DNA of 64,000 nt from Paramyrothecium sp. XJ0827 (Eukaryota > Ascomycota > Sordariomycetes > Hypocreales > Stachybotryaceae): NCBI GenBank assembly GCA_020881915.1, contig JAJFPB010000007.1:2046001-2110000 (forward strand). Direction: 5' to 3'. The notes below the pieces were generated by a model. The model had not been told where the DNA came from. It saw only the letters and a program-made list of their open reading frames with translations, and made no database searches. This document shows, piece after piece, positions 1-11,676 of the stretch (within the stretch, counting starts at the first letter, position 1; every line of letters begins with the position of its first letter). A program made the position numbers and the translations under genes.

Positions 1-1661
1 AGGTAAGGTAGGCGAGCTGCGAGCGAACGACCCATGATGGCGTGGCGGCGGTGCCGTCCGTATCGCGTAGGTGCATTTCGTACGGTACGGTGCAGGAACC
101 ATTGAATTCGATGTGTCGCTCAGCGGAAAAATAGCTGCATGCAGGCTGGCTACCGTAGGCTGTTGTGTTGTTGATGGTGTGGAGAAGGTAAAAAAGAGCC
201 TGCAGCGCGGACAGAATGCGGGGACCGGGTCGGGGCAGGGGTCCCTTTGGGCGCTGGGAAGGCTGTTAGTGGCGCTGGAAGGGGGGGGCCTTTTGGCGCT
301 ACGCGTCGACGCTCCCAACTGGCCGCCCAGGGCCACGAAGTGGTGAACTGCCTATTTCGGCAATCGCTGGAGCTCGCCGGCTCCTTGGCGAACTAACACC
401 CATGCCCAGCAGCCTATTCCAACCAGAGGGCCTGGGATTAGAGTCAAGCCACCCATCCAACGGGCCTCTCTCCAGCCTCCCGCTGCCTATCGGAGCCCCA
501 TGGTTCTAGATTCCTAACGGCAGGTTGTCCTGCAGCTCCTCATCAAAGAACCCGCCTCTTTTACCGCCCCTCCCCCCCCCCTTCTCCGCCGCCCATGAGC
601 GTCCTGTGATGCGGCCGGCCCAGCTCGAGCAAGCAAAAGATCCCAAGGACAAAAGACCTGTACTGTGCGTACATGACTAGTTTGCCTCTTGGCAAGCCCG
701 ATCGGATGCATGGCCCGTTTCCGACTTGCCGTACTGTGCGTGTCTGCTGTTCCAATATTTCGTTATCGCGGGCACAGTCCCAAACGATCATCTCCGCCAC
801 TCGAGCTTCTAACAAAAGTTCCAGCTCGCTTCCCGCAATGGCGACCTGCCTGAGCACTTTTATTCGGCTCCAACGCTCGATCGAAAAACTGCTCGGTGTC
901 TGCGCATTGTGTTCCACTTGTTTCCTGTTGTCTGTCGTATCGATCGATCACAACGAGTAAATCCCTTGAATGCTACTCAAGAGGCACGAGATCGTGCAGT
1001 GCACTAAAATACGACATGCATGGTTCGTCCCATGTCCATAAATCCTACCTCAAGCATGTTCCGTCGGAACCACTACCTAGGCTGTGCGATTGGGACCGAC
1101 CCTCGCCCTGGTATTGCATCTGCAAAAGGAGCCGCTTCTTCGTGAACACGTAATGGCCAGAGTTCTGTTCTTTTTGCGTCTCACGCGGTTTAAGGTGTGG
1201 AACAGAGCAGGACTGAAATGATAACATCTACCCATGGAAAGCCAAAGCCATCTAAGCATATTATCTAGAATGAAGATAAGCATAAGCATAAACTGCCACG
1301 ATTGCCAGATGGTATTTCGCCACAGCCGCTAAGGAGTGTGCCACATCTGCCCTTACTGCAACAACACACCATCCTTCCGGAATCACCGGTTCATGCGAGG
1401 CGATGCAGAGTGGGAAATGCCAGGGACGGGCCCATTTCAACACGGACCGTGTGACGATGACAATGAATGAGTTGGAATCCCCGTCTGGCTCACTCAGAGG
1501 TCTTGCTAAATGAAGTGTCGTTATCTACATCCTTGCTCACCTAGCTTGACTTGTCGCCGCCTTCCGAGATCGGCAATTTGCCCGTGCGGTATCTTGCTTT
1601 GGCGTCGTTGGCTGATGAGCCCATATAGCATGTACGGTGTTCTACATATTGGGCACTCTCC
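1..1661. other. Intergenic region, no gene seen
   Basis: Only short overlapping reading frames occur here, with no recognisable domain and no convincing exon structure. The window opens with an AGGTAAGGTAGG run, one of the dispersed AGGTA-type motifs found in the non-coding DNA of this window. A homopolymeric C run lies near 570-580. The right end is the 3' flank of the minus-strand dehydrogenase. Confidence 0.6.
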
Positions 1662-2634
1662 TCAGGCAATTGACATCTTCATACCACCGTTGGCGCAAAT
1701 CACACTTCCAGTTGTCCAGCCGCCCTCCTCCGAGCAGAGCATGTCGATTGTTCCGGCAATCTCGCTGGTGAATCCCGGTCTCCGCCCGCCCATGCCTTCC
1801 GTGACCGTCTTGTCAAACCGCTCTGCGTCCGACCCGGCCATGGCCTTTACGTCCGCCTCGCCGTTGTACTCTGCGAGTGGCGCTGCGTCCACGTACGGCT
1901 GGTTGATTTTCCAGAATTTCTCACCGGCCTCGGCGTACATGTCGCCCCAGGCCGGCCCCGGGTTGACGGCGTTGACCGTGGCCCGCCCTGCCAGCTCCCG
2001 GCTCCACGTCCGCGTCATGGCCTCGAGCGCCGCCTTGGTGCCGGCGTAGACAGCTTGGCCCTGGTATCCGATGGACGATGACACGCTCGAGACGCTGACG
2101 ATGCGACCGGAGCGATCCGTTGGGAGATGTGGAGCTACAGCTTGCGTCAAGAGCAGAGGCGCCAGAACATTGACCGCGTAGACCCGATTGAACTCCGCCT
2201 CGACAATTGGACCCTTGTCTGGATCGTTCATCAGCTGATTCGATGACACGCCGGCGTTGTTCACGAGGATGTCGATCTGAAATTTGCCTGTCGTATTGTA
2301 GGATTGAAACAGGCTTTGAGCAGCCTCTACAATTTTGGGTGAAGCACTTGTGGGCACGGACAAGTCTGCTTGCACATTGGCCGTCTTTATCTTGTGGGTG
2401 GCTTCCAAATCTTTGCAAAGCTGCTCCGTAGGCCCCTTGGACGAGTCCGATGTGAATACCAGAAGAAGATTACAGCCTTTCGCAGCGAGCCTTCTCACAA
2501 CGGCGGCTCCAATACCTGTACCCGGGACAACGGTCAGAAGAGCAGGCATATGGTAGTGGTGGAGGTGCTGACTGACCTCGTGAACCCCCGGTGACAATGC
2601 CGAGCTTGGAGTCATAAGGCCTTGACGACGCCAT
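1662..2634 (-). CDS. Short-chain dehydrogenase/reductase (SDR)
   Basis: NAD(P)(H)-dependent oxidoreductase of the classical SDR family; the substrate cannot be told from sequence. Two exons on the minus strand, 2634-2577 and 2515-1662, joined by a 61-nt intron (GTCAGT...TACAG), give 303 residues, a normal SDR length. Splicing restores the nucleotide-binding glycine motif TGGSRGIG, which the intron splits inside its third Gly codon. Other visible SDR marks are the NNAG motif, a run of catalytic-region serines (VSVSSVSSS) and the active-site YxxxK as YAGTK, followed by the usual NPG segment. The closest general resemblance is to fungal 3-oxoacyl-ACP reductase/glucose-dehydrogenase-like SDRs. 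The neighbour upstream on the same strand is an SMP-30-like lactonase. The family assignment is firm; the role is not. Confidence 0.9.
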
Positions 2635-3211
2635 GATGAAATTTGCTATAAAAATAGGCACTAGCTTCAGCGTGACTGCCAGTTGAATCGGCTGGACTTC
2701 GCAATATTGCACAGAGACCTTTCAAGTTGGGAATATGTAAGTTCTCGATGAGGAGAAGCTCCTCCGGCCGGAGTTGACTCGCTACCCCACCATGAACAGG
2801 GCAGGTCACGAACTACGTGGATACCAGTAGCAAGTGTGCACTAAGGACAAAACCAGTGCGATCCTCGTCTAATGTAGCTCCGCGTCAAGAGGCTGCCTAT
2901 ACTCGAGCAATTACAAGACCGCCGAGATGGCCCGGTGCAAAGATGTCTCGTATGTTGTCAATAAACACACATAAGTCATGAAAAGGAGGATACGACAAGT
3001 CGGGACTCTCCTGCTCAGGTGATCTGAGGTAGTCGTTGTATCAAGATAGACAACATTAAATTGTTTGGAGAACAGTACAACACGGCTTCCAAGTTTCTTT
3101 TCTTTCACAATCTTTCAACATGATAGTGTTTTGGTGCAGTTATTAGTCCGATCCAACTATGTCAAGATGTTATGTGATTTTGATAATCTCGTTCGATACC
3201 CGACTTTGTGC
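2635..3211. other. Intergenic spacer between SDR and SMP-30-like gene
   Basis: 577 bp between two minus-strand genes, holding the 3' flank of the lactonase-like gene and the presumed promoter of the dehydrogenase. No coding signal and no obvious TATA box or repeat was seen. Confidence 0.5.
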
Positions 3212-4414
3212 TCATACCCTTATCGCAGCCGGAGTCCTCGAACGTTCCTTGACCCCAACATGGCACTTGAACACACCCCCGTGATAGCGAGCAGAGTTGG
3301 GGTACTTATCCTTCTCAGGGTCAGACTCACTTGTGATATATACGTCCTCTCCTGCGAAAGCGACGGCCTATGAAGAGTTAGCATGGGTCAGCCATAGTCC
3401 GGAACATGCTTCGACGACTCACTGTGATGCAACGAGTTGGCAGTCGAATCTCTCCCGTAACCTTGCCCTCCGGTGAGAGCCTTACAACCTTCCATCCCCC
3501 CCATACAGCGACCCATAAGTTCCCATACTCATCCTGGGTGTGTCCGTCCGGGCCCGCGCCCTCCTCTTCCACCTTGAAGAACAAGCGCTTGTTGGAGAGA
3601 GCACCATTCTCCTCGTCAAAGTCGTAGGCGAATATGCTGCTTTCAGAAGTGTCCGTGATGTACATGACCTTGTTGTCCTTGGACCAGCTCATCCCATTGG
3701 GCGCGGTGAGCCCGGATAGCACACGATGAAACGTGCCGTCCGAATCCAGCCGGAAAAGAGCTCCTGTGAAAATGATGTGAGTCAATTAACCATTGGATAT
3801 ATGTATTTAAGGAGAGAGACAAAGATAGGAAATGAACCTGGTGGGGCATACCTTCAGGCTCAGAAGACGATGTTACCTCCGGATCACAAATCGTGTTGAC
3901 CCAAAATCTTCCCCTGCTGTCCACAGCGCCGTCATTGGCTCTCATTCGCTTTGGCTTGTCGGCTTTCTTCTCTTCTTCCGACCAATATGTCTGGATAATC
4001 CGAACATCGTTGCTTTCCTTCTTCCCTACACCGATGCCATACTTGCCACCGAATATGAAGCTATCATCAGACGAATTGAGGTCTGCAGTGATGCTGTATT
4101 TTCCATCTCAGTCAACCGAGCCTTTGCCCATGGCCATAGCTACAAGAAATCTGTGCGCTGCAACGTACCACACAGGATCATCGTAGGATAGTTTTTGAAG
4201 CGATGAGGGCCCTTTGTCTAGGCTGAGCCGGTAGACGAGCGAGTTCTCTATATCGACAAATCGTAGCACATTATCCTTCTTCTCCCAGAACGGACTCTCA
4301 GCCAGCCTGCATTTCAAGTCCAGGAATGGCTATATGCGGGTTGATCAGCCCTATCCACAGGCATCTGAAAGCCCTGGCCGTCATTCCTACCTCCGTAACT
4401 GTGTATGTCTGCAT
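3212..4414 (-). CDS. SMP-30/gluconolactonase/LRE-like protein
   Basis: Calcium-dependent beta-propeller lactonase family (senescence marker protein 30, regucalcin, gluconolactonase), which hydrolyses sugar lactones or related esters. Five exons on the minus strand (4414-4391, 4329-4169, 4093-3852, 3763-3423, 3367-3212) give 307 residues, typical for the family. Supporting motifs are the N-terminal AESPFW (metal-ligand Glu region), FIFGGKYGIG, the RANDGAVDSRGRFWV segment (active-site Asn/Asp), TAPNGMSWS, YITDTSESSIFAYDFD (metal-ligand Asp region), PDGHTQDEYGNLWVA and the last-blade GGVFKCHVGVKG-like end. The small first exon (8 codons) starts at ATG 4414. Intron 2 uses the GTACGT donor at 4168, which turns an apparent stop into the expected DDPVC-ITAD join. 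No signal peptide, so probably cytosolic. It sits just upstream of the SDR gene on the same strand. Confidence 0.9.
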
Positions 4415-5097
4415 GGTTTCGCATGTAATCAGGACGAACACGAATCGTGGAAAGAGCTTATACTGAAAGTAGAGTTGCTTGAGAATCAAATCTCAATGAC
4501 CCGAGTCTGATTGATTTGCGACGTAGCTTGTACTTTCTACAAAACGGTGATATCTACGACATCATCAACTATGCTAGAATATTACATCACCGCTACTTCA
4601 TGCGTGTGCTTCTTTTCTTCCATGACAAGCTTTACCCACATTTGGTGCGCCACTCCGAGGGGCCATTAACGAATTAAGCTAGCTTAGGCTTATGTTCAAT
4701 GTGGACAAACAGATTCAATAGATTCACCTCAAGGACAGCCATTTGTGCGCACAAGCATATGCTCCGAGCCTGACTTCACAACTCTTTGCAATATCGACGT
4801 CTTCAAGACATAAATAGGGAGTTTGACGTCGTGTTTGAGATTGGTTTATTCAGGAGTTTAGAATGTTTTTGAGGCAGGAAGGCGTCTACATGAGCCCATC
4901 CTGTGATTATTATAGTATAATCGCAGATCGGATCTATCCACTCAAGGGCAGACGCAAACCCGCAAGGAAGGTCCGAGCACGTAGGACTTGGAGGAGCAGC
5001 ATTCCTTCACCAACGCCGTTATCATGACTCCGTACTGAAACGATGTATTGCAAGCGCTCCGTTGGCGTTGACTTCGGGTCAATCGTCCGAGCTTCAA
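4415..5097. other. Intergenic region, no gene seen
   Basis: 683 bp carrying the promoter of the SMP-30-like gene on its left and the 3' flank of the small mitochondrial protein gene on its right. It is somewhat AT-rich around 4500-4900. No open coding structure. Confidence 0.5.
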
Positions 5098-5511
5098 TCA
5101 TAGGTTCCGGGGGTCTCCACGCTTTTGCGAGCTCTCCCCATGGCCGCGGCCGCCTTTGCTAGTCTCCTTTCCAGCACCGACATTGCCATCATCTCTCTCG
5201 TCGCCTCGAGGCTTGCTCAGCTCCTGATTGGCGCCACTGGCCTCGAGCGGGTTCGAGGCCGGTTTGCTCGAGCCCGAGTTCATCTCTTCTTCCGGGGACG
5301 TCTTTTTCGGGTCAAATGCAGTGTCCAGCTTTGAACCGTCTTCATCCCGTCCCGACTTTGTGTTCTCGGTAGAGCCCGGCTTCAGTGAGTTGCGGTCCTG
5401 GCTGTTCTTGTAGGCGCAGGCTGCGGGCGTCGCGTGGTATGCGCGGGTGCTGATGGCTGCGACGCTGGCTCTGGGCCCGGCGCGGAGGATGGCAGGGAAT
5501 AATGAGGACAT
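5098..5511 (-). CDS. Small mitochondrial-leader protein, fungal conserved type
   Basis: 137 residues, single exon. The start was chosen at ATG 5511 rather than the upstream in-frame ATG at 5568, because the protein then begins with a clean mitochondrial presequence: MSSLFPAILRAGPRAS followed by ISTRAYHAT, rich in Arg/Ser/Ala with no acids. The rest is hydrophilic and low-complexity: NTKSGRDEDGSK, AFDPKKTSPEEE, a NPLEASGAN block, then a Gly/Lys/Ser-rich tail. I recognise the pattern (NTKSG, AFDPxxTSPE, NPLxxSxxN) as that of a widespread fungal family of unknown function with LEA-like disorder. It is predicted to enter mitochondria and to be intrinsically disordered. No catalytic motif is seen. 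Confidence 0.75.
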   Translation of the reverse strand: MSSLFPAILRAGPRASVAAISTRAYHATPAACAYKNSQDRNSLKPGSTENTKSGRDEDGSKLDTAFDPKKTSPEEEMNSGSSKPASNPLEASGANQELSKPRGDERDDGNVGAGKETSKGGRGHGESSQKRGDPRNL

Positions 5512-7610
5512 TGTAATGCGCGAGTATATTTTTTTTCTCAGGATGGAGGTTTTGAGATTGGTAGGCATGCAATTGGGGAGAAGTGATGGGTGAACGTTTG
5601 AGTACTGTCGCTGGAACAGTAAGTCCCCGGCCCAGTGATGCTCTCACCCTGACGTCATAGAGTAGAGTCGAGCGTGCAAAGGCACCATTGCACCCATTCC
5701 GTTTCCTAATTGAATTGCTAGGAACGCATTTTCCACCCGGGGACAGCTCATTCTCTGAGCTCCGGGATTCTAAAGCCGGTGCCTGCGTTCTAAAACCTCC
5801 AACTAGCCCGGTCTCAAGAAGCTACATGTTCAGAATGTGTTACTGGTCACAACCCAGCAGACATGCATGCAGAGAGATCTTATCAACCTAACGAGTGGCG
5901 AGCAGAACGGGACCTTAGGCACGTGTCGTTTGTCCAAATGAAACAGATTGATTACACCCAGCGAAAGTCTGTCACTAGGGGGATGTGTCTCCGTCAAATG
6001 AGGTTTGCAGTGTTGAAGACCCCTGCTGAAATTTTGCACTTACTGAAGTACCCTTAACATGACGACCTTGTCAACTACCAGGTTCTCAACTTACGTGCTC
6101 GCATCTGTAGGGCATTCCTTGTCCCTACGTCCTTGAATGAACAGCTTCACAGGCACATGCCTCTGCGATCGTCCCCCGAGTGAGCGCAGGTTCGAGTTCA
6201 AGCGGTGCGGATCATACTGCAAGGGCGCTGGTTCCTGTCTGGACTCCCCCCATCATGCCGATTCCATTTGCCGAGACAGTGCATCAGTACGGCAACGAGC
6301 GCCGAGGACCCCGGGGTCGAGGACGAGGGAGCACGAGACGGCTTCCGACGTTGATGCAAACTAGCCAGTCACGGAGGATGACAACATATTGACCTAGCGC
6401 CACGTTCCAGGAACGGGGACGGTTTCTCTAATCATAATTAGCCTCCTTGTTGCCATTGCGTCCAGCCATGACCGAGCATAGTTTGACCGAGATACGGTGC
6501 ACACAATCGTGGGCACAGCTAAGCATCCAGTGTCCTCAGGTCAAAACATGTTGGGTTAGCTGGGAAACCAAGGCACCGCGCCATGGATGGTGTATACATT
6601 GCGCCCTGAGAAATGTCATCAAATTGGGACTGTCCCTATCAGCTTTCGGTTCCTGGATGCGGTGTGACTTGTCGGTGACGACCGTTGGCAAATCCCTGGT
6701 GAAAAGGCATCATGGATGAGGATGATCAACGAGTTCCCCCTTGACGTAAGAGCGCAGATAAGCCTGGGTTAAACAAGGAGTACCTTGCGACAGCAATGAA
6801 ATGCTGGGATTGCGTGTTTGGCAATACAAGTATCTTAGGTTTGGGACGATTTCATTCCTCAGAAGCCACTATCAGCATTGGTATAGGAAAGGAAACACAC
6901 TGGACTGGCCATAGGGCACCTGTTGATCGACGACGAGATCGCCTATGAAACCGCTCTGTACCATTACTTAGCGGATACCTAACGTCCATGGCATGTGCTG
7001 GTTGTGGCGCACAAGTCAAATTGTCCTTTCGGTCCAGGCGACGCAACGAGGATCACAGGACCCATGTCTGGGGCCGGGCTGGGCTGGGGCGAGACGTCAG
7101 TTCTGATACGGCGCTAATGGCTACGGCGGACGAATTAGCGAGATGATACCCACCGTTACGAGTCGCTAATCTGTGCTTGAACCGGAACCCTTGTAAGGGG
7201 CCGAAATGGAAGCGTTCGAGAAGGATCGTGGAGACGATTTGAAGTAGCATGGAGCGACACTAGACTCGCAAAGGGTGCGCAGGGAGGGAAAGACGGGCTG
7301 CGTCTCCAATGCGATCTCGGGGGAGCTGTCAGCAGAGGTCATCGTTGCGACATGTGGGATGTGACGATGGGTGTTAAGCAAGAAATGAAAGATGGGTCCG
7401 TTCATTTACCAACGAGCCCAGAGGACTTTGGATGGAAATGAATGACAGGTGTGGTTGGCTGTGAGCTGGATGAGGTAGTCCAAATTATCCAAGAACCTGT
7501 GTACGTCTGCTTCAAGGACGCCCGCGAGGATACACAATTGTTTGACAGCCAGCGTCGTTCAGCTGCGAACCACAGCGCCGGGACTCTGCATGCTTCCTAC
7601 TGCTGTTGCC

Positions 7611-7820
7611 TACCTTACCTAGTACCTACCTTACCAAGGTACCTTATTACAGCTTCTCCTTCATCAGGTAATGTACAAGGGTACCCCGTTTTCTGCGGAG
7701 AATACCTACAGTCCTGTAGTACCTACTTACCTTACCTTAGCTGAGGCCAGGTGCCTAGGGTACCGTGCCCGTGTCACCAAAACAATCTGGAAGCCAGATT
7801 AAGGTGAGGTAAGGTAGGCT
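7611..7820. repeat. Cluster of TACCT/AGGTA short motifs
   Basis: Within about 210 bp the pentamer TACCT or its complement AGGTA recurs more than ten times, partly head-to-tail (TACCTTACCT, TACCTACCTTACC, TACTTACCTTACCTT) and partly inverted (AAGGTACCTT, GAGGTAAGGTAGG). Spacing is irregular, so this is a degenerate cluster rather than a clean microsatellite. The function is unknown. Confidence 0.7.
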
Positions 7821-8340
7821 ATTGCATCTTTCAATGCCTGCCAATTCCTATTGCTGAACCTCACGGCCGCACCGTCTTGCCGAATCCGCTTCAGGCCATC
7901 CGTGGCTCCATCCAACTGTAAAGGAGAATTCAAATGTAGTCATCACTACGAGCAAGGAAGCCTAAGACTAGGGCCTGCGGTTCGGCGTTCGAAACTTGCA
8001 TCGCAGGGCGCAAAGCTACGGCGGCGGGCTCAGGGGACCCCCTTTCTCGCTGGAGAGCCCGAAGACCAGGGCCGCAAGAGCATGCGGCTTGTCCCAAGTT
8101 GGACAGAATAGGGTGACTTCTGAAACTGGTTCAATTGGCCCTACTCCAGGTACCTCTGGAGATCCGAGTCACGCGCTCTCTGCGGGAGGAGACAAATGTG
8201 CCTGTACCTTGATCCTCCGATACGTGGATCGCACATGGAGTGCCACAGGCACCTCTGACACCAATTACTCCAGAATAAGGAATAAGGTGAACCGGACCGG
8301 AACGGGCACGTACTGGATTGGGCTCGTCCCTCATACTCCC

Positions 8341-8354
8341 TACCTACCTACCTA
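8341..8354. repeat. (TACC)n microsatellite
   Basis: Three and a half TACC units in tandem, followed by TTGTAGG. It belongs to the same sequence family as the TACCT clusters elsewhere in the gene-poor interval. Confidence 0.7.
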
Positions 8355-10472
8355 CTTGTAGGCACGGTAGATACGATTTCAATCTCAGAACATGACTTAG
8401 AGATGAGGGAAAGGTGCTCACCCATTATACCAAAAGGAAAACCCGGTGCCGAATGAGACATCGGCCGGCTACTCAATGTGGTATTTCCAAGATTGCGGTC
8501 AGTTGTCCGTTTATAACAAGGACAGTGCATCCGTTGTCGAGGGCCGAGATCTGCAAGCCCCCGAATTCTGCATTTCATATCCGTCGCCTCGACCATGGCC
8601 ACCGCACATCAGGCCACATCCGATGACCAGAACGCCGTGTAAATTCAGGTCAGTATTGTACCCATCAGTAGGTACGAAGGTACGATTTTTTGAAACATGC
8701 TTGACCTTGTGTCTTGATTGTTGTTTTGAACATCGGAGTTTTCACCACTGCGGTGCTAATGACTCGTTACTTCGTGAAATTTTGCCTGAGCTGTCATTAA
8801 CTGACCAGACAACGTAACTTATCTTACCATGTCAGGAAATGACAGTATGCGAATCTCTGTAAGCGCCGTATAGGTTGTCACTTCTCAGATGATCAAACTC
8901 GAGCCCCGAGGTAAGAGTGGTGGCGGCACGTCTTCAGACATCTTGCCTGTTGCTCTGGGCCAGAATCTCGGCGTATAATTGAGCTTTTGTTGGCTGCGGC
9001 GCCGGCATGGCATTTCAACCTCAAATCTGAGCTGGTCTGACTGTAATGATCAGGAGCCAAGGGGATGGATTCTGAGGCATGTCTTCAGTTCGTTCGCCCA
9101 CATTTGTGTCCCCATAGTCGCACGGGATGATGCAGCTTCGGCTGGAATATCTCTCGCTATCTCCGATCAACCATAGGACAAGGAGCTCGTTACTGCCATC
9201 CAGCGGTACGTCCGTATAGTGACGCCCATTACATGGTGAAACATCGAAACACAAGCATTCGGCTATGAAAGTATCTGCGCGCCCCCTGTCACCACAGCGC
9301 AGAAAGCCAAGCGTAGGTAAGATAGCTGGCTGACCCTCGATGTGGTCTTTCTGCGGGCGCCGAGACATTGCATCACCTCACGAGACTCGTAGTCAGCATT
9401 TCGTGGCCCTTTCCCAGTTCAGGGTTGCGCACCGGTCCTGAAAGACATTCATTTGCCCATGGATCTCCGGTGTTGCCATCCATCATGTGGACTGCAGTGT
9501 TATTTGCATGACCGAGTCTTGTCTGCCTGAATATGGCGGCGGTAGTTGACCGTCTGGATCAAAAGGATAAAAAACTGGAGGCACTGGCTTGACTTGACCC
9601 AGAACCTGCCCCGGCGGTACCTCAAATCAGGAGTCATGAAGGTAGCGCTAAGAAGTACTGGTACATATCACATTCAGCAAGCCGACACACCCGCCCCCAA
9701 AGCAACAGGCACAAGGTGCGTCTTGTCTGGCCTCGTTTTTGCGCATGCCGAGCACCTGCCGCTGACTGTCTGAACCACGTGGAGCTGAATCCTTGTCACC
9801 ATGCAATGGAAGCACCAGAGAAGCCGTGGAAAGCTGAAATCTCAGATGCCTGTAATAATCGGGGCGGGACGTGACGGACAGGTAACCAACAAAGCGGAAA
9901 AAAACCGCTTGAAGCCAGGACTGCAAGAAGGTGAATTTTCCATTCGCCTGTGCATTGACAAAATGGTAAAGCGACTCGGTACGTTGGCGAGGAGCCGGCA
10001 TCTCGAAGCGGGTGAATGAAGAGTTTTTTTCTTCTTCTTTTTTTCCCCCTCTGGTATCAAACAGTAGCGACATCGCCATGTGCTATAGATTCGGGGAAGG
10101 GGCGGCAATGAGTCTGGTACCCGAAGCCATAGCAACCAGGTACAGGTACTTAGCCGTTGGCTGCCACTCAATGAGGCCCCTTTCGCAAGTGGGGTTTTCA
10201 GGATTGAACTGGACATGTCATGTATGGTACCTGTCCCAGGAAACGCCGGTGCAGTACATGATAAGATACATGTGCTCGAGACTGATTTGAATGATCCGTC
10301 CTTGCTCGATGGGGCAGTATGTCCATTAGCGATGTGCGGAAACTTTTCCTCTCGAGCCATAGCTGCGACGCAATAGAACGACTAGAGTTATGGGCCTCGA
10401 CTCTTTAGCGGGCGCTTGAATCAAGGGTATCGTAGTGCTGTCAACCGACGCTAGGACCGTTGGGCTGCTCAG

Positions 10473-10532
10473 AAGGTAAGGTAGGATGCTTTACCCTTAC
10501 GTTACTGCTGTGGCACCTAGAGTAAGGTAGGT
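10473..10532. repeat. Two AAGGTAAGGTAGG-type runs
   Basis: AAGGTAAGGTAGG at 10473-10485 and AGTAAGGTAGGT at 10521-10532, 36 bp apart, in non-coding DNA. They are the same motif as the first bases of the window. Confidence 0.65.
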
Positions 10533-11183
10533 CGTTTTCCTCGCGTTAATCGTGTGGAAAGCCCCCCTCATCCATTTGCAAAGAGAACCTGAAGGGAACC
10601 TGAAGGGGGAGTTGCATGGCTGGCAAGGTACATGTACATCTGCCTGCCCGACCCACCAAACGGAGATACAGCACCATGCCTGGACCCCACGGAACACAAC
10701 CCCTGCCATACCTTGACCCCCTCCACTGTAACGCACCCTGTGCGTCCCTGTACTTTGCAGGCAGCCAGTCCATTGAGGAGCGGCGAGTACAAGGAGAAAG
10801 CAGGCGCAGAGGCATGGGACGGGTCCTTGCACACATGCAAATCTCCCTCGCGTTACCTGCACCATCCATTGTACAAGCTCCCTTGCCCATTTTATCAATT
10901 GCTGCAGGTTGCGGTAACGGCCGCTGATTTCACCACTCCTTCACCCGAGCATCTCGCCATATTGGTCCCAGCCTACTCGCTCTTCCTTGTCCTTGAATCC
11001 AGAGTCGTAGTCCGCTCGACACTTGCACAGCAGCGAGCAGTCATCTGGAAGCCCTGCTGGATCCGTCGATCCTTTTTCCTGGGGCTACCTTAGTCCATTC
11101 TCCACCAAGCTCCTCCTCGCCTTCTCCTCTTTAGTCTCCTTACAAAACTACTCTCTCTTCCTTAAAACACCCCTTACTATATG

Positions 11184-11676
11184 ATTGTTATCTCCCCCGA
11201 AGCAAGCACTTCGTCCCTCGCCGTTGCACTCAGCCTGTCAGGTGATTGTCTCATCCCTATCGACCGTTGAGCATCAACTGGCCACCCTATCACGTCGACG
11301 ACGCTCAAAACGGCCAGCACGACCACGATCGCACAGCGAACGACGAGCCACGAAAGGGCGGCACCCATCAAAGCCGCAGTGCCCACCACTCGATTCGCTG
11401 AAGAAACTAGAGCCCTGGCAGTCGAACTCGGACATCTCGAAGCGCTGGCCAACCACAAACCCGAACTGCTGCTCTGTTTCCCTCAACCACGACGATAAAT
11501 TCCCGGCCGCCGCCCACCCGCCCGCCACATCCTCCACGACTCAGACTGCGAGACAGTGTTCGTCGACCTGGTGTCAGCGACTCCACCCGATTTGAGACCT
11601 TTTGGGAACTTCAGCATGCTTCTTGGCTACCGTGCACTTTAATTTCTCGCTCCTCCAACAATACCCGATCAGCAAG
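11184..11676 (+). promoter_or_regulatory. Kinase 5' leader with a short upstream ORF
   Basis: There is no ATG on the plus strand between 11184 and 11615, which suits a long transcribed leader. The single exception before the kinase start is an upstream ORF of eight codons (ATG 11616, stop ending 11642), lying 34 bp before the kinase ATG. Such a uORF would be expected to dampen translation. The transcript start itself is not visible. Confidence 0.5.

Larger units (their letters stand above)
5512..11183. other. Gene desert of about 5.7 kb
   Basis: No open reading frame on either strand shows a domain, conserved motif or plausible exon chain. The longest (9842-10360 minus, 172 codons) reads as low-complexity noise through a purine/pyrimidine tract (about 10022-10050). 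The region holds clusters of TACCT/AGGTA motifs (7611-7820, 8341-8354, 10473-10532). Base composition is close to that of the flanks, so this does not look like a fully RIP-mutated transposon. It could hold a non-coding transcript, an eroded element or distant regulatory DNA; nothing in the sequence decides between these. Confidence 0.55.

Noticed and set aside
1510..2049. Plus-strand ORF of 179 codons over the SDR gene
   Set aside because: It is antisense to the SDR coding exon, which has clear catalytic motifs.
4081..4168. An apparent stop (TGA) within the SMP-30-like reading frame, as a pseudogene sign
   Set aside because: The GTACGT...TACAG intron removes it and gives a conserved junction; the total length is divisible by three.
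9842..10360. Minus-strand ORF of 172 codons in the gene desert
   Set aside because: It includes a run of Lys from a homopolymer tract, has no domain and no flanking splice signals that extend a sensible protein.
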